Source: an uncultured bacterium (GTDB taxonomy: Bacteria; DUMJ01). Taken from it: a DNA stretch of 64,000 nt. Positions within the stretch are counted from its first letter, which is position 1. Each line of letters begins with the position of its first letter. This document shows, piece by piece, positions 18,676-25,886 of the stretch. The DNA is taken from positions 8,718 to 72,717 of the forward strand of contig CALGNK010000017.1 in the NCBI GenBank assembly GCA_937958695.1, written 5' to 3'. The translations under genes and the position numbers were made by a program. The notes under the pieces are model-generated. The model made no database searches, had not been told where the DNA came from, and was given only the letters and a program-made list of their open reading frames with translations.

Positions 18676-19601
18676 TCTGCCCTTCCTACAGGTACCTCAG
18701 CAGAAGTTAATATGCTAGAAATTATACCTCTTGGTGTATAGCCTCTAAGGTGACTCTCAGACTTTAGAATTATACGGTGGCTCAAGACTAATGGAGCCAG
18801 CTCTTTTATATCATCGGGAAGAACATAATCCCTACCTCTTATATAGGCTAAAGCCTGAGACGTTCTATAAAGGGCAAGACTCCCTCTAGGACTTGAGCCT
18901 ACAGCTATATCACTATGTTTTCGGGTTAGATTAACAATATCCAATATATATTGGATTATTGTTTCATCAACATACACTTCTTTTATCTTCTCTTGCAAGA
19001 ATAATACATCTTCAAGGGTAGCTACAGGTTTTAACTCTTCTATTGGATGCCTAAACTTCTGCATCTTTATAATCTCTTTCTCATCCTCATACGATGGATA
19101 CCCGATAGAAAGTTTCATTAAGAAACGGTCAAGTTGAGCTTCAGGAAGAGGGAATACACCTTCATATTCGATTGGATTCTGAGTAGCCATAACAATGAAG
19201 GGTCTAGGTAACTTTATCGATATCCCTTCAACTGTAACCTGCCTTTCTTCCATACACTCTAGTAGACTTGATTGTGTCCTTGGTGTGGCTCTATTTATTT
19301 CATCAGCCAAAACAAGATTTGCAAAGACTGGTCCTGGCTTAAACTCAAATTCTTGCGTCTTCTGGTTAAAGACAGATACGCCAGTAATATCTGAAGGAAG
19401 TAAATCTGGAGTACACTGAATTCTCTTAAAACTCATACCTAAAGAGATAGCTATAGCCCTTGATAACATAGTCTTACCTACACCTGGAATATCTTCAAGA
19501 AGAATATGCCCATTGGATAGTATTGCTGTAAGAAAATATTCTATTACCTGTCTCTTACCAATTATTACCTTCTCTATATTTTCTATAATCTGCTGAATCA
19601 T
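18672..19601 (-). CDS. MoxR-family AAA+ ATPase
   Basis: A 309-residue AAA+ ATPase of the MoxR subgroup, chaperone-like enzymes that act on complexes with DUF58/VWA partners. Walker A EDIPGVGKT ends at residue 44, Walker B VLADEIN is at 97-103, and the arginine-rich sensor segment GSSPRGSLAL is typical. A TGT-TATAAT promoter lies about 30 bases upstream, making this the first gene of the long minus-strand transcript. The ribosome binding site is weak (AAGAGTGGAT). Confidence 0.92.
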   Translation of the reverse strand: MIQQIIENIEKVIIGKRQVIEYFLTAILSNGHILLEDIPGVGKTMLSRAIAISLGMSFKRIQCTPDLLPSDITGVSVFNQKTQEFEFKPGPVFANLVLADEINRATPRTQSSLLECMEERQVTVEGISIKLPRPFIVMATQNPIEYEGVFPLPEAQLDRFLMKLSIGYPSYEDEKEIIKMQKFRHPIEELKPVATLEDVLFLQEKIKEVYVDETIIQYILDIVNLTRKHSDIAVGSSPRGSLALYRTSQALAYIRGRDYVLPDDIKELAPLVLSHRIILKSESHLRGYTPRGIISSILTSAEVPVGRAE

Positions 19602-19637
19602 AATAAATTATCCACTCTTAATATCAAATACAACTAG

Positions 19638-19646
19638 ATTATAACA
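19638..19646 (-). promoter_or_regulatory. Extended -10 promoter of the MoxR operon
   Basis: Minus-strand TGTTATAAT, an extended -10 element, about 30 bases upstream of the MoxR start at the distance expected for a short leader. No good -35 is seen. It lies downstream of the GuaB3 terminator, so transcription restarts here. Confidence 0.6.
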
Positions 19647-19707
19647 CGAAAAGTCTAAGACAACATTAAGATATCCTTTCAATAAATATACTATTACCTG
19701 CCATTTA

Positions 19708-19740
19708 TATAAAATCTAGGGGATAGATTTTTCTATCCCC
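19708..19740 (-). terminator. Rho-independent terminator after GuaB3 gene
   Basis: A perfect 9-base stem, GGGGATAGA/TCTATCCCC with a four-base loop (19719-19740), followed on the minus strand by an AT-rich stretch containing TTTT. It sits six bases past the GuaB3 stop. The T tract is interrupted, so efficiency may be moderate. Confidence 0.75.
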
Positions 19741-19746
19741 TAATAT

Positions 19747-20907
19747 TTATTTACCCATTCCTACCCTTTGAGCCTGTTGTAAGACTTTACCTTCAGTCTT
19801 TATTGATGGAGCAATAACAAGCTCCACCTGATGGAATTCTCTTATATTCATAGAACCACAGACACCAAGAGAGTTTTTCAATGCACCAACTAGATTTTGA
19901 GTCCCATCGTCCGTTTTGGCAGGACCGAAAAGTATCTCCTTCAGGGTCCCAGTAGTTCCTGTATAAACCCTTGTTCCTCTTGGTAAAGCAGAATGGCTCA
20001 TTGCCATACCCCAGTGATATCCCCTACCAAATGCCTCTTGGGCACGAGCCAAAGCTTGACCAAGCATTACTCCATCTGCTCCGCAGGCAATAGCCTTTGC
20101 TATATCTCCACCAGTATTCATACCTCCGTCTCCTATTACAGGTATATATCTTCCAGTTTTATGATAGAAAACATCTCTCGCATAAGCAACGTCTGCTATT
20201 GCGGTTACCTGAGGAACACCTATACCTAAGACCTGTCTAGTGGTACAAGCACCACCTGGTCCAACCCCAACTAAAATACCACTTATTCCCGTTTCAAATA
20301 ACTCCATAGCGGTACTAAAACTTACTACATTTCCTACCACTACTGGTACAGGGACCTTTTTAGTAAACTTCTCTAGACTTAATGGGGTATAGTTTTTAGC
20401 CTTGTGTCTTTCAGTAATTACTGTAGACTGAACAACAAAGATGTCAACCCCTGCTTCTATTGCTATTTGAGCCATTCTTTCAGCCTCTTGAGGAATTGAA
20501 GAACAAGCGGTAATAACTCCAGCTTCCTTAATCTCTTTTATTCTCTTATATACAAGATCATCCTTTACAGGTTCTCTATAGATTCTCTGCATTACCTCAG
20601 TAGCCTTATCTGGAGTAGCAGAGATTATCTCTTCTAATACTTCCTGTGGATTTTCATACCTTGTCTGTATTCCTTGAAGGTTTAATACTGCCAAACCTCC
20701 AAGTTTTCCCATCACTTTAGCAAACTCTGGGCCAACAACACCATCCATGGCAGCAGCAAGTATAGGTATCTCTAACTTAAATCCTCCTATCTCTAAAGAG
20801 ACATCAACCAGTTCTGGATCAACAGTAACATCCCCTGGCACTATAGATATCTCTTCAAATCCATATGCCCTTCTTGCCCATCTTCCTTTACCAATAGGCA
20901 CTTCCAT
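19747..20907 (-). CDS. GuaB3-type IMP dehydrogenase-related protein
   Basis: A 386-residue TIM-barrel protein of the IMP dehydrogenase/GMP reductase superfamily. The catalytic loop GPGGACTTRQ holds Cys (C221), and the phosphate site IGDGGMNTGGDIAKA is present. There is no CBS-domain insertion, and the C-terminal half (LPRGTRVYTGTTG) matches the GuaB3 group best known from actinobacteria and cyanobacteria. GuaB3 proteins are clearly nucleotide-binding but their reaction differs from classic GuaB, so I do not assign guaB. GGAGGTG precedes the ATG. It is monocistronic with its own promoter and terminator. Confidence 0.85.
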   Translation of the reverse strand: MEVPIGKGRWARRAYGFEEISIVPGDVTVDPELVDVSLEIGGFKLEIPILAAAMDGVVGPEFAKVMGKLGGLAVLNLQGIQTRYENPQEVLEEIISATPDKATEVMQRIYREPVKDDLVYKRIKEIKEAGVITACSSIPQEAERMAQIAIEAGVDIFVVQSTVITERHKAKNYTPLSLEKFTKKVPVPVVVGNVVSFSTAMELFETGISGILVGVGPGGACTTRQVLGIGVPQVTAIADVAYARDVFYHKTGRYIPVIGDGGMNTGGDIAKAIACGADGVMLGQALARAQEAFGRGYHWGMAMSHSALPRGTRVYTGTTGTLKEILFGPAKTDDGTQNLVGALKNSLGVCGSMNIREFHQVELVIAPSIKTEGKVLQQAQRVGMGK

Positions 20908-20954
20908 TTAAAATCTACACCTCCAGATTTGTTATAATTTTTAGCATTCTAAAT

Positions 20955-20982
20955 ATTTTACAAGTAAAAAAAGATATATCAA
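20955..20982 (-). promoter_or_regulatory. Promoter of the GuaB3 gene
   Basis: Minus-strand TTGATA (20977-20982), 16-base spacer, TAAAAT (20955-20960), about 50 bases before the start codon. The rest of the 133-base gap to the M42 genes shows no terminator. Confidence 0.55.
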
Positions 20983-21040
20983 GCTAAATCTGAGCTAATA
21001 AAAATACCTGATAATGATTACTATATTGGAAATTTATGGT

Positions 21041-22045
21041 TTATTCCTCTTCTACTAATGCCTTTAAAAGTCTTACTGCGTTTTCTGCATCATCTAGGTC
21101 TATCATCTCATGGGGAGAATGGACATACCTACAAGGTATAGAGAGTGTTCCGCTTGGAATACCTGCAGAAGTCCTCTGAATGGCAGCTGCATCTGTTCCA
21201 CCAAAGATTAGTATCTCTATCTGGTAAGGTATATTATTCTTTTCTGCGATATTTCTTAACTTCTCGACCACATTTCTGTCACTTATAGAGGCGTTGTCTT
21301 TAATCTTTATGGCAGGCCCCTTACCCAGTTCTATGGACATCCTCTTATATCCCTTGGGGGTATCTGACCAAGCAGTAACATCTAAAGCTATTGCAAAGTC
21401 GGGATTTATATTAAAAGCTACTACACTAGCACCAACTAGTCCCATCTCCTCTTGAACTGAGAAAGCTCCATAAAGTCTACATTTCGGTTTAGCCCTCTTT
21501 ATAGTCTCTATTAAAACTGCACATCCGATTCTATCATCCATAGCCTTAGAGACAACTCTCTTGCCCATATCTATAAATTCAGTAGAATAGACTCCGAACA
21601 TTCCTATAGGAACTAGCTCTTCAGCTTCTTCTCGACTTTTGGCTCCTATATCAACAAAGATCTTATCAAAATTGAGCTCTTTTAAATTCTTTTGAACATC
21701 CTGGGTAGTTTCTCCTTCTATCCCTACAACTCCTTCTACCCCAGAATCTGGGAAAATGATTCTACTCCCTATAAGGTTATAGGCAGAGATTCCACCAATA
21801 GCTTCTATTCTGATAAAGCCCTTTTCATCTATAAAAGAGGAAACAACTCCTATTTCATCCATATGTGCATCTAGAAGGAGCTTCTTCTCTGTTTGCCCAT
21901 TCTTCCAAACTATAAGATTTCCTAATTTATCAACCTCATAGCCATCTATAGAGTCTTTCAACTCATTCAAGATAAATTCTCTAATTCTAGATTCTCTCCC
22001 GCTAGGAGAATTTATCTCTGTAAGTTTTCTTATAAGATCTTTCAT
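21041..22045 (-). CDS. M42 family metallopeptidase (third of tandem trio)
   Basis: A 334-residue aminopeptidase of the M42 (TET/glutamyl aminopeptidase) family, which forms large cytoplasmic assemblies that trim peptides. Metal and catalytic residues are visible in AHMDEIG, KAMDDR, the VQEEMGLVGA di-glutamate, ALDVT and the final VHSPHEMI histidine. Its ATG overlaps the stop of the preceding M42 gene (ATGA). It is the last gene of a three-paralogue operon. Confidence 0.92.
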   Translation of the reverse strand: MKDLIRKLTEINSPSGRESRIREFILNELKDSIDGYEVDKLGNLIVWKNGQTEKKLLLDAHMDEIGVVSSFIDEKGFIRIEAIGGISAYNLIGSRIIFPDSGVEGVVGIEGETTQDVQKNLKELNFDKIFVDIGAKSREEAEELVPIGMFGVYSTEFIDMGKRVVSKAMDDRIGCAVLIETIKRAKPKCRLYGAFSVQEEMGLVGASVVAFNINPDFAIALDVTAWSDTPKGYKRMSIELGKGPAIKIKDNASISDRNVVEKLRNIAEKNNIPYQIEILIFGGTDAAAIQRTSAGIPSGTLSIPCRYVHSPHEMIDLDDAENAVRLLKALVEEE

Positions 22046-23052
22046 AGTTTTGCCTCCTTAGTTAGTAGTATAGAGACAAGTCTTAAAGTATTAGCATAAT
22101 CATCAAGACTTATAATAGACATCGGAGAATGTATATACCTTGCAGGAATAGAAATAACTGCTGATGGTATACCTGCTAAGGTAGTAGCTATTCTCCTGGC
22201 ATCTGTTCCTCCCACAGTCCTTCTTTTAATCTGATAAGGTATATTATTCTCTCTTGCGGTATCTATTATCCACCTAAAGAGTCTTTCATCTACCACATAT
22301 CCGCTATGGGCAAAGGTTATTGCAGGACCTTTTCCTAATTCAGTTGACCTTCTATCGGCTGGAAATTCAGGATTATCACCAGATGTAGTAGTTTCAATTA
22401 CTATTGCTAGCTCAGGATTTACCCTTTCAGCAGATACTCCTGCCCCTCTTAATCCAAGTTCTTCTTGGACAGAAAATACAAAATATGTCTCGTAATATAG
22501 GTCTATATCGCTGTCAATTATATCCATTAGAATAGAACATCCACCTCTATCGTCTAAAGCCTTGCCAGAAAAATATCCTTTGTGTTCCATAGAGGCTACG
22601 GAAAAGGCAATAAAATCTCCTATCTTTATCTTACTTTCTGCCTCTGATTTTTTCGTTGCACCTATATCTACTTTTATGTTCTCAATCTTAGGAGGACTGT
22701 ATACTTCGTCTCTCTGTAGATGTATCGCCTTAAAACCAATAACTCCTGGTATCTCTTTCTCCCCAACTACGACCTTTTTCCCTATGATAGACCTTGTATC
22801 TATACCTCCAAGTGGCATAATACTTAACTTTCCATCATCCTCTATATTTGAAACTATAAAACCAACCTCATCCATATGCGCACAGAGAAGTAGTTTCTTA
22901 TCTGTTTTACCTTTTTTCTTAGCTATAAGATTTCCTAAAGGGTCTTCTTCAATAATGTCTACCTTATTAGCTATTTTGTCTTTTATAAATTCTCTCACTC
23001 TTTTTTCATAGCCTGAGACGCCTAAGAGCTCTGTCAATTCTTTTAAATACAA
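22042..23052 (-). CDS. M42 family metallopeptidase (second of tandem trio)
   Basis: A 336-residue M42 aminopeptidase with AHMDEVG, KALDDRGG, VQEELGLRGAG and YIHSPMSII. At the metal position where its two neighbours have Asp (ALDVT, VLDVT) it has Glu (VIETTTSGD), so its metal geometry or specificity may differ. It starts with TTG (23050-23052) behind GAGGAGGCG; no ATG in frame is near. Two bases separate it from the upstream paralogue. Confidence 0.92.
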   Translation of the reverse strand: MYLKELTELLGVSGYEKRVREFIKDKIANKVDIIEEDPLGNLIAKKKGKTDKKLLLCAHMDEVGFIVSNIEDDGKLSIMPLGGIDTRSIIGKKVVVGEKEIPGVIGFKAIHLQRDEVYSPPKIENIKVDIGATKKSEAESKIKIGDFIAFSVASMEHKGYFSGKALDDRGGCSILMDIIDSDIDLYYETYFVFSVQEELGLRGAGVSAERVNPELAIVIETTTSGDNPEFPADRRSTELGKGPAITFAHSGYVVDERLFRWIIDTARENNIPYQIKRRTVGGTDARRIATTLAGIPSAVISIPARYIHSPMSIISLDDYANTLRLVSILLTKEAKL

Positions 23053-23054
23053 TG

Positions 23055-24065
23055 TTATTCGCCTCCTCTAGCTATAAAATAACTGAGAAGTCTAGCAGAT
23101 TCTTCTATGTCTCTTGTATTAACTACCTCATATGGAGTATGCATATAACGTAGTGGGATAGAAACTAAAAGTGTAGGGATACCTCCTCTAGTGATCTGTA
23201 TTAGGTCAGTATCTGTTCCACTCCTTCCACCTAGAGGCTCTATCTGATAGCTGACAGAGATGTTCTCCGCTAGACTCTTTATCTTTTCAAAATAGTTATA
23301 GTCAATCACAGGACCTATTCCTAAAGCAGGACCCTTACCTAATTCTATCTTGGGCATAGAAGGGATAGATATATCTCCATGTGTCACATCTAAAACTATA
23401 GCTAGGTCAGGTTTCAGCCTATGGGCTACGGTCTTTGCACCTGGGCTTCCATCCTCCTCCCTTATATTAAAGACAAAGTAGGATTCTGCCTTTGGGGAAA
23501 AGTTATTTAAAAGTTCCATTATATATAAAAGTGTGACACAGCTTACTCTATTATCTAAAGCCTTACCTGTAAAATATTTATCTGATAATAAGAATGGTTC
23601 CACTGAAAATACCCCGATATCTCCAACACTAACTTTGTCCTGTCCTTCAACTATATCTAGGAAAAGATCATCTAATGAGGGGACTTTCTTTCTGGTCTCT
23701 TCTGTCTGTAAATGCGGTTCAAGCATCCCAACAATTCCCCAAGCTATATTTCCATCCCTAGTATAAATCTTTATTCTTTGGGCGATTACCGACTTAGGAT
23801 CTACTCCGCCAATAGTTGTGAACCTCCAGTAGTTATCAGATTCTCTCTTAGTTAGAAGGAAACCAATTTCATCTGTATGAGCAAAAAGAGCTATTCTTTT
23901 CCCCTTTCCTTCCCTTTTTGCAATAAGATTTCCTAGATGATCAACTTCGAAAGATGTATTGGGAATCTTTTTGACCTCTTCTTCTATAAGCTTTATAGCC
24001 CTATACTCATAACCAGAGGGACCATCGGCAGAAGAGAGATTTTTTAAAACATCAGTTATTATCAC
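23055..24065 (-). CDS. M42 family metallopeptidase (first of tandem trio)
   Basis: A 336-residue M42 aminopeptidase with AHTDEIG, KALDNR, IREEDGSPGA, VLDVTHGD and YMHTPYEVV. The start is set at GTG 24065, six bases after AGGAGG. An upstream in-frame ATG at 24095 would fall at or before the predicted transcription start and puts the ribosome binding site inside the coding region; the GTG start also makes its length equal to its paralogues. First gene of the M42 operon, divergent from ogg. Confidence 0.9.
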   Translation of the reverse strand: MIITDVLKNLSSADGPSGYEYRAIKLIEEEVKKIPNTSFEVDHLGNLIAKREGKGKRIALFAHTDEIGFLLTKRESDNYWRFTTIGGVDPKSVIAQRIKIYTRDGNIAWGIVGMLEPHLQTEETRKKVPSLDDLFLDIVEGQDKVSVGDIGVFSVEPFLLSDKYFTGKALDNRVSCVTLLYIMELLNNFSPKAESYFVFNIREEDGSPGAKTVAHRLKPDLAIVLDVTHGDISIPSMPKIELGKGPALGIGPVIDYNYFEKIKSLAENISVSYQIEPLGGRSGTDTDLIQITRGGIPTLLVSIPLRYMHTPYEVVNTRDIEESARLLSYFIARGGE

Positions 24066-24098
24066 CACTAACCTCCTAAACTTAAATATTTCCATCTA

Positions 24099-24128
24099 AT
24101 TATAGCAGAGTAGTTTTTATAAGTTCAA
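24099..24128 (-). promoter_or_regulatory. Promoter of the M42 peptidase operon
   Basis: Minus-strand TTGAAC (24123-24128), 18-base spacer and TGC-TATAAT (TATAAT at 24099-24104), an extended -10. Transcription should start near 24092, which fits the GTG start at 24065. Confidence 0.7.
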
Positions 24129-24148
24129 TAGTCGAATTATACATGTTG

Positions 24149-24157
24149 TGATAAAAT
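24149..24157 (+). promoter_or_regulatory. Extended -10 promoter of ogg, apparently leaderless
   Basis: TGA-TAAAAT ends seven bases before the A of the ogg ATG (24164), so the usual +1 falls on the start codon itself. No Shine-Dalgarno sequence precedes the ATG. Confidence 0.5.
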
Positions 24158-24163
24158 TTACTT

Positions 24164-24799
24164 ATGAAAAGATTAGACGAATTTATTCTAAAATTAAAGT
24201 CTATAGAAGACAAGGCAAAACCTTTTGTAGAAGAAAGGATATATCAATTTAAAGCTTTAGGTCTATATGGTTCTGAAGATGAATTGTTCTCGGAATTAAG
24301 TTTCTGTGTCATTACTGCTAACTGGAGCGCAAATGGTGGAATAAAAGCCCAAGATAGGATAGGGATCCTAGGTTTTGTTAACTACTCGCAAGAAGAGTTA
24401 GCAGAGGCCCTTTCTAATCTAGGCCATAGATTTCCTTATAAAAGGGCAGAATTTATAGTAGAGAATAGACGTCTTATAGGAAGGCTTAGAAGAATAACAT
24501 CATTGCCATTAATAGAGGCAAGAAAGGAATTAGTAAAAGAGGCTAAAGGAATTGGGTGGAAAGAGGCAAGTCATTTTTTAAGAAACGTAGGCATATTAGA
24601 GACAGCTATTTTAGATAGACATATCCTTAGAGTACTTAAGGATGTAGATTTGATAGATAAAATACCAGACAGCTGGACAGAAAAGAGATACCTTTATATA
24701 GAGGAAAGATTTAAGGAGCTCTCTTTTGCCTTTAATAAGTTGCCTGGCGAAACTGACTTGTATATATGGTATCTTATAAAGGGTAAAGTGGAAAAGTAA
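24164..24799 (+). CDS. ogg: N-glycosylase/DNA lyase, Ogg2-type 8-oxoguanine glycosylase
   Basis: A 211-residue helix-hairpin-helix base-excision repair enzyme that removes 8-oxoguanine and nicks the abasic site. The hairpin with catalytic lysine is in KEAKGIGWKEASHFLRN, followed by the catalytic aspartate in ILDRHILR. The small size and lack of an N-terminal beta domain identify the Ogg2 type common in archaea and thermophilic bacteria. It has no ribosome binding site and a promoter that suggests a leaderless message. Apparently monocistronic. Confidence 0.9.
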   Translation: MKRLDEFILKLKSIEDKAKPFVEERIYQFKALGLYGSEDELFSELSFCVITANWSANGGIKAQDRIGILGFVNYSQEELAEALSNLGHRFPYKRAEFIVENRRLIGRLRRITSLPLIEARKELVKEAKGIGWKEASHFLRNVGILETAILDRHILRVLKDVDLIDKIPDSWTEKRYLYIEERFKELSFAFNKLPGETDLYIWYLIKGKVEK

Positions 24800-24801
24800 T
24801 A

Positions 24802-24862
24802 TTGACATAGAGTTAACTCCTAAGAGTAATTCACTTGACTTATTAATATTTTTTGATAATAT
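24802..24862 (+). promoter_or_regulatory. Tandem candidate promoters of the rubrerythrin operon
   Basis: Two -35-like hexamers are present. TTGACA (24802-24807) has a poor -10 (AGTAAT) after 17 bases and holds the 10-base palindrome GAGTTAACTC (24810-24819) in its spacer. TTGACT (24835-24840) has TAATAT (24857-24862) after 16 bases. The second pair is closer to the gene. The palindrome could be an operator. Confidence 0.45.
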
Positions 24863-24903
24863 TAAGTAAGTGATAAAAATTCTAAAAAAGGAGGTTGATT
24901 GAT

Positions 24904-25410
24904 ATGAGAAAAATGACGGAAGAAAGCTTAAAATCTGCCTTTGCTGGTGAAAGCCAAGCCCATATGAGGTATACTATCTTTGCAGAGATCGCTGAACAGG
25001 AGGGTAGACCAAATCTGGCAAGACTTTTCAGGGCTATAGCAGATGCAGAAAAGGTCCATGCTACAAATCATCTTAAGGCTCTATCTGGAGTTAAAGAATC
25101 TTCTGGTAATATACAGGTCTGTATAGATGGCGAAAACTTTGAGATTCAAGAGATGTATCCAGCTTATAATGCCATAGCAGAATTACAGAATGAGCCAGAG
25201 GCTAAAAGGAGTATAAACTTTGCCCTTGAGGCAGAGAAGATACACTCTGCTATGTATCAAAAGGCAAAGCAAGCTGTAGATAGCGGAAAAGGGGATATAG
25301 AGATAGGAGATATATTTATATGTCAGGTATGTGGTCATACGGTAGAAGGAAATGTTCCTGACAGATGTCCTATATGTGGAGCACCAAAAGAAAAATTCAA
25401 AAAATTCTAA
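24904..25410 (+). CDS. Rubrerythrin
   Basis: A 168-residue non-haem iron peroxidase for oxidative-stress defence in anaerobes. The N-terminal four-helix ferritin-like domain (about 1-130) carries the di-iron Glu/His ligands (FAGESQAHMRY, DAEKVHA, EAEKIH). The C-terminal rubredoxin domain has CQVCG and CPICG (about 139-160). ATG 24904 is chosen over TTG 24895 because AAGGAGG is well spaced from it and homologues begin MRKM. Cotranscribed with a small rubredoxin-domain protein 15 bases downstream. Confidence 0.95.
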   Translation: MRKMTEESLKSAFAGESQAHMRYTIFAEIAEQEGRPNLARLFRAIADAEKVHATNHLKALSGVKESSGNIQVCIDGENFEIQEMYPAYNAIAELQNEPEAKRSINFALEAEKIHSAMYQKAKQAVDSGKGDIEIGDIFICQVCGHTVEGNVPDRCPICGAPKEKFKKF

Positions 25411-25425
25411 GTGAGGTGATTTAAT

Positions 25426-25761
25426 ATGAAAAAGTGGAGATGTGGTGTTTGTGGTATAGTTTTGGATGTAGAAAATCCACCTGAGGTATGCCCAAAGTGT
25501 GGAGCTCCTAGAGAAAAATTCTCTCAAATTCCAGAAGATCAAGCCAATCTTATAGATAGGGCTAGGTTCACTAATAGCCTACATATAGAATTATACACCC
25601 TTATGGTAAAGGTTGCTGAATTGGCTCAGAAAGGGATAGAGGATAATCTGGACCCACCATGTTTTAAAATCTTTACTGAAGCAAAGGAACAAGCTACTCT
25701 ATTCCAGCAGAAGGTGAAGGCAGAGATTCAGGGCCATATAAGCAAAGGCAAGTGGGGCTAA
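25426..25761 (+). CDS. Small protein: N-terminal rubredoxin-like zinc/iron ribbon plus helical tail
   Basis: A 111-residue protein with a rubredoxin-like metal site at the N terminus (CGVCG at about 6-10 and CPKCG at about 22-26), then roughly 70 residues of predicted helix. The helical part is too short for a full four-helix di-iron domain and lacks the repeated ExxH motifs of rubrerythrin. It ends at a strong terminator shared with rubrerythrin. Probably an electron carrier or partner for the rubrerythrin; that role is inferred from position. Confidence 0.8.
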   Translation: MKKWRCGVCGIVLDVENPPEVCPKCGAPREKFSQIPEDQANLIDRARFTNSLHIELYTLMVKVAELAQKGIEDNLDPPCFKIFTEAKEQATLFQQKVKAEIQGHISKGKWG

Positions 25762-25797
25762 ATAATACTTAGATATTGTGATATTATCTAAAATTTA

Positions 25798-25832
25798 TTA
25801 GGGGGCTCAGATTTCTGAGCCCCCTAATTTTT
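25798..25832 (+). terminator. Rho-independent terminator of the rubrerythrin operon
   Basis: A perfect 13-base stem, TTAGGGGGCTCAG / CTGAGCCCCCTAA with a four-base loop (25798-25827), followed by TTTTT. This is the clearest terminator in the window. Confidence 0.93.
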
Positions 25833-25856
25833 AAGAAGGACATTACTTCTATTTTT

Positions 25857-25865
25857 TGATATACT
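25857..25865 (+). promoter_or_regulatory. Extended -10 element before the DegT aminotransferase
   Basis: TGA-TATACT lies about 20 bases before the TTG start and ahead of GGAGGTGAT. No clear -35 is seen. Confidence 0.4.
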
Positions 25866-25886
25866 ATTTAGTGGAGGTGATATCCT

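Noticed and set aside
24066-24095. Upstream ATG extension of the first M42 gene
   Set aside because: The promoter -10 lies just upstream and the ribosome binding site is inside this extension, so it is not translated.
24802-24862. PerR operator before rubrerythrin
   Set aside because: No TTATAATNATTATAA-like sequence; only an unrelated 10-base palindrome.
25798-25832. CRISPR-like or IS terminal repeat for the GGGGGCTCAG palindrome
   Set aside because: It is a single hairpin followed by a T tract directly after an operon, a standard terminator.
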